Positions 28,063 to 37,252 of a stretch of 64,000 bases of DNA are shown here, piece by piece; the stretch's first letter is position 1, and each line of letters begins with the position of its first letter. Source of the stretch: CAWEQO01 sp963811225 (GTDB lineage Bacteria; Chloroflexota; Anaerolineae; Anaerolineales; Anaerolineaceae). The stretch is from positions 1 to 64,000 of the forward strand of contig CAWEQO010000014.1 in the NCBI GenBank assembly GCA_963811225.1. The letters are read 5' to 3'. Both the position numbers and the translations under genes were made by a program. Under the pieces are notes generated by a model, which saw nothing but the letters and a program-made list of their open reading frames with translations, was not told the origin of the DNA and did no database searches.

Positions 28063-29607
28063 CTACCCCCCCGTTTCCTGCTCCTCCCCCAGCCACTCCG
28101 GCCTGGGCAGCGGCGCTTGCGGATGATGGTCTAAAAAGCTCTTCAGATCATTGTTGTCCGGCACAAAAGCGAAGCCAAACTCCACCTGACCGCACACAAT
28201 GGCGATGAACTGGCGCGGGTACAGGTCCTCGGCGCCGTCCATGTTTAACAACACCCGGCTGACCAGCGGGCTGCCGGCCCGAAAAGTGACCGGCGAGACG
28301 TAGCGCCGGATGCGCAGGTCCATGTCGGTGAAGCCAGGGTCTTCCATCACCAGCATCAGATGCACCCCAACCGCCGCTCCCTCGGCAGCAGACAACCGGG
28401 CGAACCTCCACAGCTCATCCCGGTCGGGGTATGACAAGGAGTTGGCCACCTCGTAACTGAAGTTGTTGAACGCGGCCAGCAGTTCCGGCGGCCGCTCGGG
28501 AAGATCGCTCCAGCGGCGAGCGGCGCTGTTCTCCAGCAGGGCCTTGCGGCGCTGCACCTCTTCGTGCAGCCGGCGCAGGTACCAGACCGTTTCGCCTGGG
28601 CCTTCCTCATCCAGCAGCATCAGCGCTGCATTTGGGTGCTGCCGGAAAAGCATGAAGTCGCTGCCAGTCCGGTCAAAGATGACCGCCTGCCAGCCTAAGG
28701 CCAGCGCTCCGGCGATCAAGGGCCGCACCGCCATGATCGCCTTGCCGCTGCCGGGCGTGCCGGTGATCAACCAGTGGGGGTCGGCTTTCGGGTCGATGGA
28801 GATCATCCCTTCGGGGCCCAGTCCCAACGGCAGCCCACGGCCCTGCCACCGCTCCTCAACCGCCCGCCATGGCGCGCTGACCGGCAGGTCGTCCGGCGGG
28901 TCCGCCCGGCGCACACCCGCCAGCGCGCCGCCATTTTGATGCGGCCGCGGGTACACGGGAGGCGCGGGCCGGGCAAACTCCGCGTCGACCACCGGCGCGG
29001 GAGCCAGACCGCCAGAGGGCACTCCGCCCACCATGCGGTGGCCATAACGGTCGAAGATCACGTAGGGCGCTCGAGACTCGACCTCTTCCAGCTCGCGGCG
29101 CTCCACTGTCCGGCGCATGGACTGCCACACAAACCAGGCCAGCAGGGCCAGCGTGCTAAGAATGCTCAACAGCACGGCGATGCCTAAGATGCTGTTGAGC
29201 ATCTGCCGGCGGCGGATGTCGATGCCGCGCTGCTGCTGCTCGTAATAGATCTGATTGGCCTGGGCGATGATCGCCTGGGTGGTGCTGGTCGTCTGCAAAG
29301 ACTGCTGCGTCTCAGCCACCATCGCGGTCGAAGTAGCCTGATCGGCCGAGGCGGTCATGGTTGCATTGACCACAGCGGCCATCTCAGTGGAGCGCAGCTG
29401 CTCGGCCACCCGGGTGGCTAAACTGGCATCGGACACGGCCTGGGTCTGCTGAACAGCGAACGTGGCGTTCACCGCCATTTCGGTACGCCGCACCGACTGC
29501 GTCCCCAACTGACCTATGCCCGGGGACGTGGTTCCATCCCCGGCGCAGCTCGAAAGCAGCCAGAGGGATGTGAGTACAAAGGTCGCAATGAAAACCGTGC
29601 GTTTCAT
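28063..29607 (-). CDS. Lipoprotein-anchored FtsK/HerA-like P-loop protein
   Basis: This 514-residue protein has an unusual build. Residues 1-21 are a lipoprotein signal (LLSSC, lipobox Cys21). Residues 35-125 form a Thr/Ala/Gln-rich helical region with repeated TEMA and NATM units. Residues 140-162 are a membrane helix, and residues 250-500 are an FtsK-like nucleotide-binding domain. The Walker A motif is GTPGSGKA (283-290): the usual Ser/Thr after Lys is Ala, so ATP hydrolysis may be impaired. A Walker B candidate is HLMLVMED near 416. By topology the helical part lies outside and the ATPase domain inside. Its function is unknown. Confidence 0.72.
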   Translation of the reverse strand: MKRTVFIATFVLTSLWLLSSCAGDGTTSPGIGQLGTQSVRRTEMAVNATFAVQQTQAVSDASLATRVAEQLRSTEMAAVVNATMTASADQATSTAMVAETQQSLQTTSTTQAIIAQANQIYYEQQQRGIDIRRRQMLNSILGIAVLLSILSTLALLAWFVWQSMRRTVERRELEEVESRAPYVIFDRYGHRMVGGVPSGGLAPAPVVDAEFARPAPPVYPRPHQNGGALAGVRRADPPDDLPVSAPWRAVEERWQGRGLPLGLGPEGMISIDPKADPHWLITGTPGSGKAIMAVRPLIAGALALGWQAVIFDRTGSDFMLFRQHPNAALMLLDEEGPGETVWYLRRLHEEVQRRKALLENSAARRWSDLPERPPELLAAFNNFSYEVANSLSYPDRDELWRFARLSAAEGAAVGVHLMLVMEDPGFTDMDLRIRRYVSPVTFRAGSPLVSRVLLNMDGAEDLYPRQFIAIVCGQVEFGFAFVPDNNDLKSFLDHHPQAPLPRPEWLGEEQETGG

Positions 29608-30376
29608 CCGTGAGCGGTCCCTTCACATCAATTTGGAGTCGTATCGATTGCTGTCCCCCAACCTCGCAAACAGCCTGTCATCCCAGGAACGCTCCGAGAG
29701 ATCGGAGGCGTTCCATCTTTAGATTACCATAGAAGCGGCCGGATTGTAATCGGGACTCTCCCCATATAGGAGTAGGGAAATTCCTAAATTCGGGGTTTCC
29801 TTATGATCCATGCAATCGAGGTGTTAGGGTCCGGGCTGCCTGGGGTAACCTGCAACAGGGCAGCAAGGTTTGTTCTACCCGGGGGCATGGCAGGAATGCG
29901 CGAGACAACAATTTTGAACCAATAGGCAGCCATGCCCTGACGGTAATGCGCAAGATTTGTTCTGCCTGTAGGGGCATGGCGGGAATGCGCAAGACAACAA
30001 TTTTAAATCAATACGCAGCCATGCCCTGCTGCCCTACCAATACCATTTCCAAGAAAAACAACAGTGGCCCCTTTCCCTTCGGCCAAAATATATGATTCCC
30101 GCCAGGGCATGGCTGCGTATTGGTTAAAATTTGTTATCTTGGGTTATGTGAGAGCGGGGGGCATGGCTGCGTATTGGTTAACGCTTATTGTCTTGCGCAT
30201 TCCCGCCATGCCCTACAACCTCCCCAAATGATCTGTGTGAGGGATTCATGCCCGAGGACCTACAATTACAGACAATTCACCCCAATTCGAGGTTTATTTA
30301 GGGAACTTTCCGTTACCCGACTGCGTTAAAGCCATGAAAAGGAATGAAGTCATTCATAAAAATCAGGAGGATTTCC
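29608..30376. repeat. Intergenic region with four GGGCATGGC...GCCATGCCC elements
   Basis: No gene is supported. Four related elements of about 57 bases occur: 29881-29939 and 29971-30027 in one orientation, and about 30103-30140 (partial) and 30158-30215 in the other. Each full copy is bounded by the inverted ends GGGCATGGC and GCCATGCCC. Inside are GGAATGCGCAAGACAA and AACCAATACGCAG blocks. They look like a small non-coding REP/MITE-like family. No transposase is nearby. Confidence 0.78.
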
Positions 30377-31121
30377 ATGAAACGTAACACATTTGCTATC
30401 CTTATCGGTTTGCTGCTCATCACGGTGCTGGGCGCTTGCTCCCCGCAAGCCCCGATCGTGTCAGCGAACCCCGCAGCGGCAGACCCCTACCGTCCCGTAC
30501 CCCAGATGACGGCCAACGGCCAGGGCGTCGTCTATCTGACCCCCGACGTGGCCTACGTCTCCATCGGGGTGCAGACCAGCGCCGACAACGTCAGCGCAGC
30601 CCTGAACGACAATAACGCCCAGGCCAGCGCCATCGCCAACACCCTCAAAGAGATGGGCGTCGCCGAGAAGGACATCCAGACCAGCGCCTTCAGCGTCTAC
30701 CCCCAGCAGGACTACGCCCCCGACGGCACCCCCATGGCCATGAAGTACGTGGTCAACAACACGGTCTACGTCACCGTGCGCGACCTGAACAACATGGGCC
30801 AGCTGCTCGAACTCGGTCGTCCGCTCCGGCGCTAACACCATCTACGGCATCAACTTCGACGTCGAGAAAAAAGACGCCGCCTTCGCAGAAGCGCGCAAGA
30901 TGGCCATCGACAACGCCAAGCAGAACGCGACCGAACTGGCCGACGCGGCCGGCATCCAACTCGGCGGCCTGATCAACCTGAACGTCTACCAGACCAGCGG
31001 CCCCTCACCGGTCTACAGCGGCAAGGGCGGCGCCATGGCAGCCCAGGCCCAGCAGGCTCCCGTCTCCGCCGGCCAGATGATGATCACCATCAATGCCGAT
31101 TTGACCTACGAAATTCAGTAA
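30377..31121 (+). CDS. SIMPL-domain (DUF541) lipoprotein, frameshifted
   Basis: The product is an exported SIMPL-domain protein. The signal peptide ends LLITVLGAC with a lipobox Cys. The domain shows the usual QMTANGQGVVYLTPDVAYVSIGV strand, the helix ALNDNNAQASAIANTLKEMGV and the strand DIQTSAFSVYPQ. The frame breaks at 30809-30814 (GAACTC). Removing one A restores Leu-Leu-Asp-Ser-Val-Val-Arg-Ser-Gly-Ala-Asn, and the protein continues to ADLTYEIQ, about 247 residues. AGGAGG (30365-30370) fixes ATG 30377. Related proteins act in envelope stress or oxidative protection, but the mechanism is unclear. Confidence 0.85.
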
Positions 31122-31127
31122 GGGAAA

Positions 31128-31245
31128 AAAGGGAATAGAGAATAGAGAACAGAGAGCAGTTGCTGCTCTCTGTTCCCCGTTCCCCGTTCCCCGTTCCCTG
31201 TTCCCTGTTCTCTGCTCTCTATTCCCTATTCCCTATTCCCTTTCC
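31128..31245. terminator. GA/CT-rich hairpin region between convergent genes
   Basis: GAACAGAGAGCAG pairs perfectly with CTGCTCTCTGTTC (31147-31159 and 31163-31175) around a TTG loop. A string of GTTCCCC, CTGTTCT and ATTCCCT units follows. The whole gap between the SIMPL gene and glpX is built from this repeat family. Confidence 0.7.
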
Positions 31246-31252
31246 TCCGAAA

Positions 31253-32239
31253 TCAATAAACGATCTTGCTGATGTGCGCCAGCTTGCTCAAGCGGTGCCT
31301 GGACTGGATCCTGCGGATGGTGCCGGTCAGGCCGCGCACCACAAGGCTGTCGGTGATGGCGCCCTCGGCGAAGTAGTCGACGCCCTTCAGCAGGTCGCCG
31401 CTGGTCAGGCCGGTGGCGGCGAAGAAGGTATCGTCCGAGGAAACCAAGTCCTCCATCATCAGCACCTTGTTGAAATCGATTCCGGCTTCCTCGCCCTTGC
31501 GGCGTTCTTCCTCATCCCGGGCGTAAGGGATGCCCTGGATGTTGCCGCCCATGGCCCGCAAGGCGCAGGCCGAGAGCACGCCCTCGGGTGTGCCGCCGAT
31601 GCCCATCAGCACGTCGATGCCGGTCTCGGGCATGGCGGTCATGATCGATCCGGCCACGTCGCCGTCGCGGATCAGGCGGATGCGGGCCCCTGCCCGCCGC
31701 ACCTGGGCAATCAACTCTTCGTGGCGCGGCCGGTCCAGGATCACCACAACCAGGTCGTCCACGTCCTCACCCTTGGCCTTTGCGATCCGCTTCAGGTTAT
31801 CCTCCACCGGCGCCTGGATGTCGATCACGTCCTTCAACAGTGGGCCGACCGCCAGCTTGTGCATGTAAACGCACGGGCCCGGGTCGAACATGCTGCCGCG
31901 CGGCGCCAGCGCCACGGTCGCGATCGAATTCGACTGCCCCAGCGCAAACGGCCGCGTCCCGTCGATCGGGTCCACGGCGATGTCCACCTCGGGCGGCTCG
32001 CCGGTGCCCAGGCGCTCGCCGTTGTACAGCATCGGCGCCCGGTCCTTCTCACCCTCGCCAATCACCACGATGCCGTCCATCTGGATCGAATTCAGCACCA
32101 GGCGCATGCCCTCCACCGCGGCATGGTCGGCGGCGATCTTGTCGCCGCGGCCCATGTAGCGGCCCGAGGCCAGCGCAGCCGCCTCAGTGACGCGCGCCAG
32201 CTCCAATGCCAGGTTTCGGGTTGGTTCTTTACCGTTCAT
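31253..32239 (-). CDS. glpX: Class II fructose-1,6-bisphosphatase
   Basis: The 328-residue enzyme removes the 1-phosphate from fructose 1,6-bisphosphate in gluconeogenesis. GlpX motifs are present: GRGDKIAADHAAVEGMR, VVIGEGEKDRAPML, the metal site VDPIDGTRPFALG, and GDVAGSIMTAM, with the GIGGTPEGVLSACALRAMGG loop. The ATG at 32239 is chosen because AGGAGG is six bases upstream; an adjacent ATG at 32242 is three bases off. It is the last gene of the minus-strand operon frr-uppS-cdsA-ubiA-like-glpX, an uncommon linkage for this enzyme. Confidence 0.95.
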   Translation of the reverse strand: MNGKEPTRNLALELARVTEAAALASGRYMGRGDKIAADHAAVEGMRLVLNSIQMDGIVVIGEGEKDRAPMLYNGERLGTGEPPEVDIAVDPIDGTRPFALGQSNSIATVALAPRGSMFDPGPCVYMHKLAVGPLLKDVIDIQAPVEDNLKRIAKAKGEDVDDLVVVILDRPRHEELIAQVRRAGARIRLIRDGDVAGSIMTAMPETGIDVLMGIGGTPEGVLSACALRAMGGNIQGIPYARDEEERRKGEEAGIDFNKVLMMEDLVSSDDTFFAATGLTSGDLLKGVDYFAEGAITDSLVVRGLTGTIRRIQSRHRLSKLAHISKIVY

Positions 32240-32316
32240 CATTGCCCTCCTTTGGTTCGTTTGAACGAATAATCGGATCAACATTTGAGGCCAGCTTCAC
32301 TGTGCCGGCCGGTGAA

Positions 32317-33174
32317 TTATGCGAAAAATGACCCCACGAAAAAGGCCAGGAAGCCCAGCGATGCGCTGATGTACAGCGCCCGCATGGCAAAACGTCCCTC
32401 GGCCTGGGTTTGATGGCGCAGCAGCCGTGCTCCAAAGTACACGATCAGCACGTCCGTCAGCGAGATGGTTACCAGGTACAGCAGCCCCAGGCGGCCCCAC
32501 ACCAGCGGCAGCAAGGTCAGCCCGACCACCACCGCCAGCAAGATGCCCGACAGGTTGAGCGCAAAACGCTTGCCACGCAAGATCGCCAGGGACTTCGAGC
32601 CGCGCAGCCGGTCGCCCTCGGCATCCATGGCGTCTCCGGCAATCTCCTCGGCCAGGTCGAAAAAGAACGCCACCGACCCAAACAGCCACACGATCCGGTC
32701 CCAGGGCCTGCCGGCGATGATGCCGCCTAGAATGAAGGTGGAAGCCACCGAGGCGCTGACCATCAGGTTGCCCCACAGCCCGGCCGCTTTGAGCTTCCAG
32801 TTGTACAGGAAGCCCAAGAGCCAGACCAGCACGCTGAAGCCGAGCGCCACCGGGCCAAACACCGCCGCAGCCGCCAGTCCTGCCAGGGCCGCCGCCGCGC
32901 CCAGGGCGATCACCTCACCCGGCGTGAGCAGCCCGGACGGCAGCGGTCGCTGGGGCGCGTTGATTCGGTCGACCTCCAGGTCGAAGTAGTCGTTTAAGAT
33001 CAGCGCAGAGCCCGATAGGAAGAAGGCGCACAGGAAGCCCAGTCCCAGCGCCAGCGGCGCCGGCAGCGCCCCCAGCGCCAGCAGCTCGCCCAGCGCCACG
33101 CATACGCCCGCCGCCAGCGGAAGTTCTGGCCGGAAGATGCGCACTGCGGCGATTGCTTTTTGTTGGATGGTCAT
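32317..33174 (-). CDS. UbiA family prenyltransferase
   Basis: The 285-residue integral-membrane enzyme would join a polyprenyl diphosphate to an acceptor. Both aspartate-rich motifs are present: NDYFDLEVDRINAPQRPLPSG near residue 60 and DAMDAEGDRLRGSKSLA near residue 185. About eight or nine membrane helices surround them. The second motif and general pattern are closest to the geranylgeranylglycerol-phosphate type and other lipid-linked UbiA members, so its substrate might be a lipid rather than a quinone ring. It lies ten bases before cdsA in reading direction and next to uppS, a lipid and isoprenoid setting. Confidence 0.85.
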   Translation of the reverse strand: MTIQQKAIAAVRIFRPELPLAAGVCVALGELLALGALPAPLALGLGFLCAFFLSGSALILNDYFDLEVDRINAPQRPLPSGLLTPGEVIALGAAAALAGLAAAAVFGPVALGFSVLVWLLGFLYNWKLKAAGLWGNLMVSASVASTFILGGIIAGRPWDRIVWLFGSVAFFFDLAEEIAGDAMDAEGDRLRGSKSLAILRGKRFALNLSGILLAVVVGLTLLPLVWGRLGLLYLVTISLTDVLIVYFGARLLRHQTQAEGRFAMRALYISASLGFLAFFVGSFFA

Positions 33175-33184
33175 CGAATTCAAT

Positions 33185-33994
33185 CTATATCCACAAGCCG
33201 ATCAAATAAAACCCAATTGCCGCGGCCCAGATCCACGTGTCGATGCGGTCCATAATGCCCCCATGGCCGGGTAAGATCCTGCTCGAATCCTTCACGCCAA
33301 ACTGGCGCTTGATCATACTCTCGCCTAAATCACCCAGCGGCGAGACGACCGCCAGGGTGACGCCCAGCAGCAGCCCGCGCCCGGGCGTGATTACCGGGGC
33401 GCGCAGGCCCCACAGCATCCCCAACAGGGCAGTGAACAGCGCCGAAAACGCCACCCCGCTCAGATAGCCCTCCCAGGTCTTCTTTGGGCTGATGCGCGGC
33501 GCCAGGGGGGTGTGACCAAAGCGCCGACCAAAGCTAAAGGCGGCCGAGTTGGCGAACATGATGGCCGGCAGTACCAGCAGCGTCCACCACTGCCCGTCCG
33601 GCAGGCTGCGAACAGAGATCAGGTACGCCCCGAGCCAGCCCAGGTAGAACACCCCGGCCACTGTGATGGTGAAATTCGTGGCGGCCTTTTCCACCTGCCC
33701 CCGGCAGTCGAGCACCTCGACCGCCATCGCCAGGAGGACCACGGCGGTGATCAGCTGCGGGGTCCATTCGAAACCGGTGGCGGCCCGCGCAATCGCCAGC
33801 GCCAACACTCCGCCGATTAAAACAACTGGGGAGGGTGTGTACCCTCCCAGTTTGAACAGTCGCCAATATTCCCAGGCTGCCACCCCCAGCGCTGCGATGA
33901 TCAAAACATCATATGCCAAGCCGCCCGCTGCGATCAGCAGAATGAACAGCGGAAGCAAGACGATGGCGACCAGCAAACGTTGTCTCAGCATCCA
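33185..33994 (-). CDS. cdsA: Phosphatidate cytidylyltransferase (CDP-diglyceride synthase)
   Basis: The 269-residue membrane enzyme makes CDP-diacylglycerol from phosphatidic acid and CTP, the branch point to phospholipids. The family signature is clear near the C-terminus: SMIKRQFGVKDSSRILPGHGG, then IMDRIDTWIWA. Eight hydrophobic segments precede it. The ATG at 33994 overlaps the end of uppS by ten bases; a longer frame reaches 34012. uppS-cdsA adjacency is common across bacteria. Confidence 0.94.
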   Translation of the reverse strand, partial: WMLRQRLLVAIVLLPLFILLIAAGGLAYDVLIIAALGVAAWEYWRLFKLGGYTPSPVVLIGGVLALAIARAATGFEWTPQLITAVVLLAMAVEVLDCRGQVEKAATNFTITVAGVFYLGWLGAYLISVRSLPDGQWWTLLVLPAIMFANSAAFSFGRRFGHTPLAPRISPKKTWEGYLSGVAFSALFTALLGMLWGLRAPVITPGRGLLLGVTLAVVSPLGDLGESMIKRQFGVKDSSRILPGHGGIMDRIDTWIWAAAIGFYLIGLWI

Positions 33995-34731
33995 CCCTGG
34001 TTCTCCCCGCAATCCGACAGGCGCCCAAAGCGCCGGTCGCGATGGCTAAACTCCTCCACCGCTTTGCGCAACTCATCTTTCCCGAAATCGGGCCAATAGG
34101 ACGGTGTCACGTACCACTCGGCGTAGGCGGCTTGCCAGATCAGGAAGTTGCTCAAGCGCATCTCCCCGGAAGTGCGAACGATCAGATCGGGATCGGGAAC
34201 GCCGGAGGTGAACATATAGCGGCTGACGGTCTCCTCACTGATCTCGTCTGGGGGGATCTCATCGGTGATCATATCGCGAATGGCGCAGATAATCTCATCC
34301 CGTCCGCCGTAATTGAACGCAACCGACAGCACCAGACGGTCATTGTCTTTGGTCATCTCGATGGCGTGTTTGACCTTCTCACGCAAGACCGGCTCGAGCC
34401 GTTCCAGCCGTCCAATGTGGCGCAGCTGAACGCCTTCCTCGTGCAGTTCTTCCAATTCCCGGTCGATCACATCGGCCAGGATATACATCAAACCATCGAC
34501 CTCTTCTCGAGGTCGGCCCCAATTTTCGGTCGAGAACGCGTAGATGGTCAGGTAGCGGATGCCCAATTCGACCGAAGCGGTGATGATGGTGCGCAGGTTT
34601 TCCGTTCCGGCGCGATGGCCTGCCAGTCGCGGCAGGCCGCGCTGTGCGGCCCAACGCCCATTGCCGTCCATAATGATGGCGATGTGATTCGGAACCTTTT
34701 CCAGGGTTACCGGCTCTTGTATATTACCCAT
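33985..34731 (-). CDS. uppS: Undecaprenyl diphosphate synthase (isoprenyl transferase)
   Basis: The 248-residue cis-prenyltransferase elongates farnesyl diphosphate with isopentenyl diphosphate to make the lipid carrier for cell-wall sugars. The start carries HIAIIMDGNGRWAAQRGLPR with the catalytic Asp, followed by GHRAGTENLR. The C-terminus carries DLIVRTSGEMRLSNFL and the WPDFGKDEL segment. The length is normal. It lies 14 bases after frr and overlaps cdsA by ten bases. Confidence 0.96.
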   Translation of the reverse strand: MGNIQEPVTLEKVPNHIAIIMDGNGRWAAQRGLPRLAGHRAGTENLRTIITASVELGIRYLTIYAFSTENWGRPREEVDGLMYILADVIDRELEELHEEGVQLRHIGRLERLEPVLREKVKHAIEMTKDNDRLVLSVAFNYGGRDEIICAIRDMITDEIPPDEISEETVSRYMFTSGVPDPDLIVRTSGEMRLSNFLIWQAAYAEWYVTPSYWPDFGKDELRKAVEEFSHRDRRFGRLSDCGENQGGC

Positions 34732-34745
34732 AATCGCAAAACTGT

Positions 34746-35303
34746 TTATACCTCCATAATTTCTTTCTGCTTGCGCTCGGAGACGTCATCCACCACCAAG
34801 ATATAATGGTCCGTCAGTCTTTGCAGCTCTTCCTCGCCACGCTTCTGTTCGTCCTCCGAGATCATCTTCTCGTGCTCGAACTCGCGCAGGTCCTTGATCA
34901 GATCGCGGCGCACGTTGCGGATCGCAACCCGGCCTTCTTCGGCCCGGCTGCCAACATACTTGGCCAGATCCCGGCGGCGTTCCTCGGTCAGGGGGGGCAA
35001 ATTGAGCCGGATGATCTTCCCATCATTATTCGGCGTCAGACCCAATTCGGAGGCCAAAATCGAGCGCTCGATGGCCCGCAGTGTGGAAGCGTCGTAGGGC
35101 TTGATCATCAACTGACGCGGCTCGGGCACGCTGATACTGGCAAGTTGGAGCAAAGGGGTGGGCGCGCCATAATAATCGATCTGCAGGCGCTCCACGATAG
35201 CCGGTGATGCCCGCCCAGTCCGAACGGCGGCCAGGTCATCCTCTAAAGACTCGATGGCTCCTTTCATGCGAGTCTCGGCTTCTTTCACGGTGTCTTTAAT
35301 CAC
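34746..35303 (-). CDS. frr: Ribosome recycling factor
   Basis: The 185-residue protein splits post-termination ribosomes together with EF-G. It has the canonical pattern MKGAIESLEDDLAAVRTGRASPAIVERLQIDYYGAPTPL (split here by position: RTGRASP near residue 29 and YYGAPTP near 46), then IRLNLPPLTEERRRDLAKYV and the final helix with EDEQKRGEEELQRLTD. The length is normal. It is the first gene of the operon. The usual upstream neighbours pyrH and tsf are not in the window, since the next 550 bases are non-coding. Confidence 0.96.
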   Translation of the reverse strand: MIKDTVKEAETRMKGAIESLEDDLAAVRTGRASPAIVERLQIDYYGAPTPLLQLASISVPEPRQLMIKPYDASTLRAIERSILASELGLTPNNDGKIIRLNLPPLTEERRRDLAKYVGSRAEEGRVAIRNVRRDLIKDLREFEHEKMISEDEQKRGEEELQRLTDHYILVVDDVSERKQKEIMEV

Positions 35304-35851
35304 AACCGCCTCCTTAAGAGAGATTCAGTTTATACGTGATGCGGACAGGGTCCGGCAGGTTTAAGCATACCTCAAATTGGCAAAAAATGCTACTTTGGAG
35401 GCAAGAGAGAATAGGGGCCAGGGATCAGGTAATGAGGCGCATAGCCCCGAACATCCTCGCGACCACCCAGAAGGGGTTGCCTGGGGACCTTGTGGATAGA
35501 AGGCGTTCTTTTATCGGCCGAGGGGTCTCCAGGCCAGTTACCCAGGCTACGTGATCGAAGACTGCCTGAACAGTTATCATTTTATATGATGTGAATACCG
35601 TTTACAACCACTCAAGTGCTTAAGGGTGCATATTCGTTCGCAGGGCTGCCCGATGGTGACTTCATCGTCTTCGTTCAGGCCAATGGCTCCACCGGTTTCA
35701 ACCTGAGCCGGGTTGACTGCTCTCTTCTTTGTACTCTCTACTCGCTTTTCTCCCCTTTTAAGCTTTTGCCTCTTGACTCTTCTCCATATACTCAGTAAAA
35801 TAGAAAAAGATTTCTAGAACATTCGTTCACAAGCGTTCGATCGGAGCCTTC
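35304..35851. other. Intergenic region with decayed repeats
   Basis: No gene is supported. A degenerate copy of the GTAGCCCCAGGCATCC family is visible around 35438-35550 (ATAGCCCCGAACATCCTCGC, GGTTGCCTGGGG). CT-rich fragments of the GA/CT family lie at 35719-35755. This probably holds the promoters for the divergent frr and FtsK-like genes. Confidence 0.5.
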
Positions 35852-36901
35852 ATGACCAAGCTAACCTATCCCGTGCCGGGGATCGACAGCTACCGCAAGG
35901 ATAACCCTCAGGAACAAAAAAGGGCAGTCACACCTCAGCGCCAAACTTATATCCGCCAGCCCGGCGAGAACCGTCCGATGCCGCGTGCGCCCCTGCGTTC
36001 CAACCAACCGGACCGTACGCCGGTGCGGACTTCATCTTCCACTCCGGCCCCTGCTCCGACCACTGCTCCGGTTGCGTCTCCGGCTCCATCCACCGCCCCC
36101 CGCGCCATTCCAAGTGCCGCGCCCGTCACCGCCTCCGTACCCAGGCCATTCGTCGCAGCAATTCCCACCAATAACGGCCCAACAGTCCTCGGCCTGGAAC
36201 AGTTTTTGCAGCGCTACAGTGATCTGCCCGAACAGACCGCCGCCCTCGGCTACTGCGACGACAAGCTGCCCGTCCTGTTCGATTTCACTCAGGCGTCCGC
36301 CGGTCCGCTGCTGATCCTTGGCGACCATGGCTCCGGCAAGACCAACCTGCTGCGGGTGCTGCTGAGCAGCGCAGCCCACGCCAACGCGCCGCACCAGTTC
36401 AAGTACATGATCATCGCTGCGCATCCCGATGAGTACGGCACGCTGGCGGAAGAGGACATCAAAGCCAGGCACTGCATCGATCTGCTCGGAACGTACGACC
36501 AGCAAGCCCACAAGGCTATCGTACGTATGGCCACATTGGCCGAAGAACGTTACAATCATCATCGGGTGGACCCACCTGCGCTCGTTGTAATCGACGACAT
36601 GAAGTTCATCACCACCGCGGATACCGATGTTCGCCTGAATTTTGAATGGCTGGTCAAACATGGGCCCGCGGTGCACGTCTGGCCGGTTGTGGCCCTGCAG
36701 ACCGAGTCCGCCCTGGATATGGGCCGCTGGACCGCTCACTTCCGCACGCGCGTCATTGGGCGCATGCCGGAGAAAGCCGCCAACCGGTTAGGCATGTATA
36801 CCGGGCTGAACGCCAATGACCTGCACAACGGGAAGCAGTTCGGCGTCCATGTGGATCAAACCTGGATGCGCTTCTGGGTGCCATTTGCGAAGACGTCTTA
36901 A
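35852..36901 (+). CDS. FtsK/HerA-like cytoplasmic ATPase
   Basis: The 349-residue protein has a disordered Pro/Ala/Thr-rich N-terminus (residues 35-110) and a P-loop ATPase domain. Walker A is GDHGSGKT (157-164) and Walker B is ALVVIDD (243-249). The helix KAIVRMATLAEERYNHHRVD and the late strand FRTRVIGRMPEKAANRLG resemble the FtsK/EccC group, where an arginine finger and sensor follow. It has no membrane helix. GGAG supports ATG 35852. It is followed 81 bases later by a 73-residue protein with its own ribosome binding site, and the two look like a pair. Its target is unknown. Confidence 0.75.
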   Translation: MTKLTYPVPGIDSYRKDNPQEQKRAVTPQRQTYIRQPGENRPMPRAPLRSNQPDRTPVRTSSSTPAPAPTTAPVASPAPSTAPRAIPSAAPVTASVPRPFVAAIPTNNGPTVLGLEQFLQRYSDLPEQTAALGYCDDKLPVLFDFTQASAGPLLILGDHGSGKTNLLRVLLSSAAHANAPHQFKYMIIAAHPDEYGTLAEEDIKARHCIDLLGTYDQQAHKAIVRMATLAEERYNHHRVDPPALVVIDDMKFITTADTDVRLNFEWLVKHGPAVHVWPVVALQTESALDMGRWTAHFRTRVIGRMPEKAANRLGMYTGLNANDLHNGKQFGVHVDQTWMRFWVPFAKTS

Positions 36902-36982
36902 CCGTTTTTCTCCAGATATTGTTGTGGATATCCTATCTGCATTAATATCTGTAGAAAAGCAAAATCATTTTTGGAGGACTGA

Positions 36983-37204
36983 ATGAGAACGGGAATGTTG
37001 TGGTTCGACAACGATCCGAAAACCGACCTGATCACCAAGATTAGCCAGGCGGCTGTGTATTATCAGAAGAAGTACGGCGCTCGACCTGACCTGTGCTTCG
37101 TCCACCCGACCATGTCCGGCGGCGGCGACAATCCCAATGGCATCGAGGTGCGCACCAACCGCATGATCCGCCCCAACCACCTGTGGATCGGTATCCAAGA
37201 ATAA
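36983..37204 (+). CDS. Small conserved-looking protein (73 residues) next to the ATPase
   Basis: The protein starts MRTGMLWFDNDPKTDL, continues with a helix QAAVYYQKKYGARPDLCFVHP, and ends VRTNRMIRPNHLWIGI. GGAGG at 36973-36977 gives ideal spacing to ATG 36983. The alternation of strand, helix and strand suggests a compact alpha/beta domain. I have a recollection of similar short proteins in Chloroflexota genomes but cannot confirm it here. It follows the FtsK-like ATPase and probably works with it. The function is unknown. Confidence 0.7.
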   Translation: MRTGMLWFDNDPKTDLITKISQAAVYYQKKYGARPDLCFVHPTMSGGGDNPNGIEVRTNRMIRPNHLWIGIQE

Positions 37205-37252
37205 TCCCTTTTCCTTATTGGTAGATTCTTTTCTCCCCCCTCCCAATGGAAA

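Noticed and set aside
29608..30376. Insertion sequence or transposon
   Set aside because: Units of about 57 bp with inverted ends are present, but no transposase frame or target duplication could be seen.
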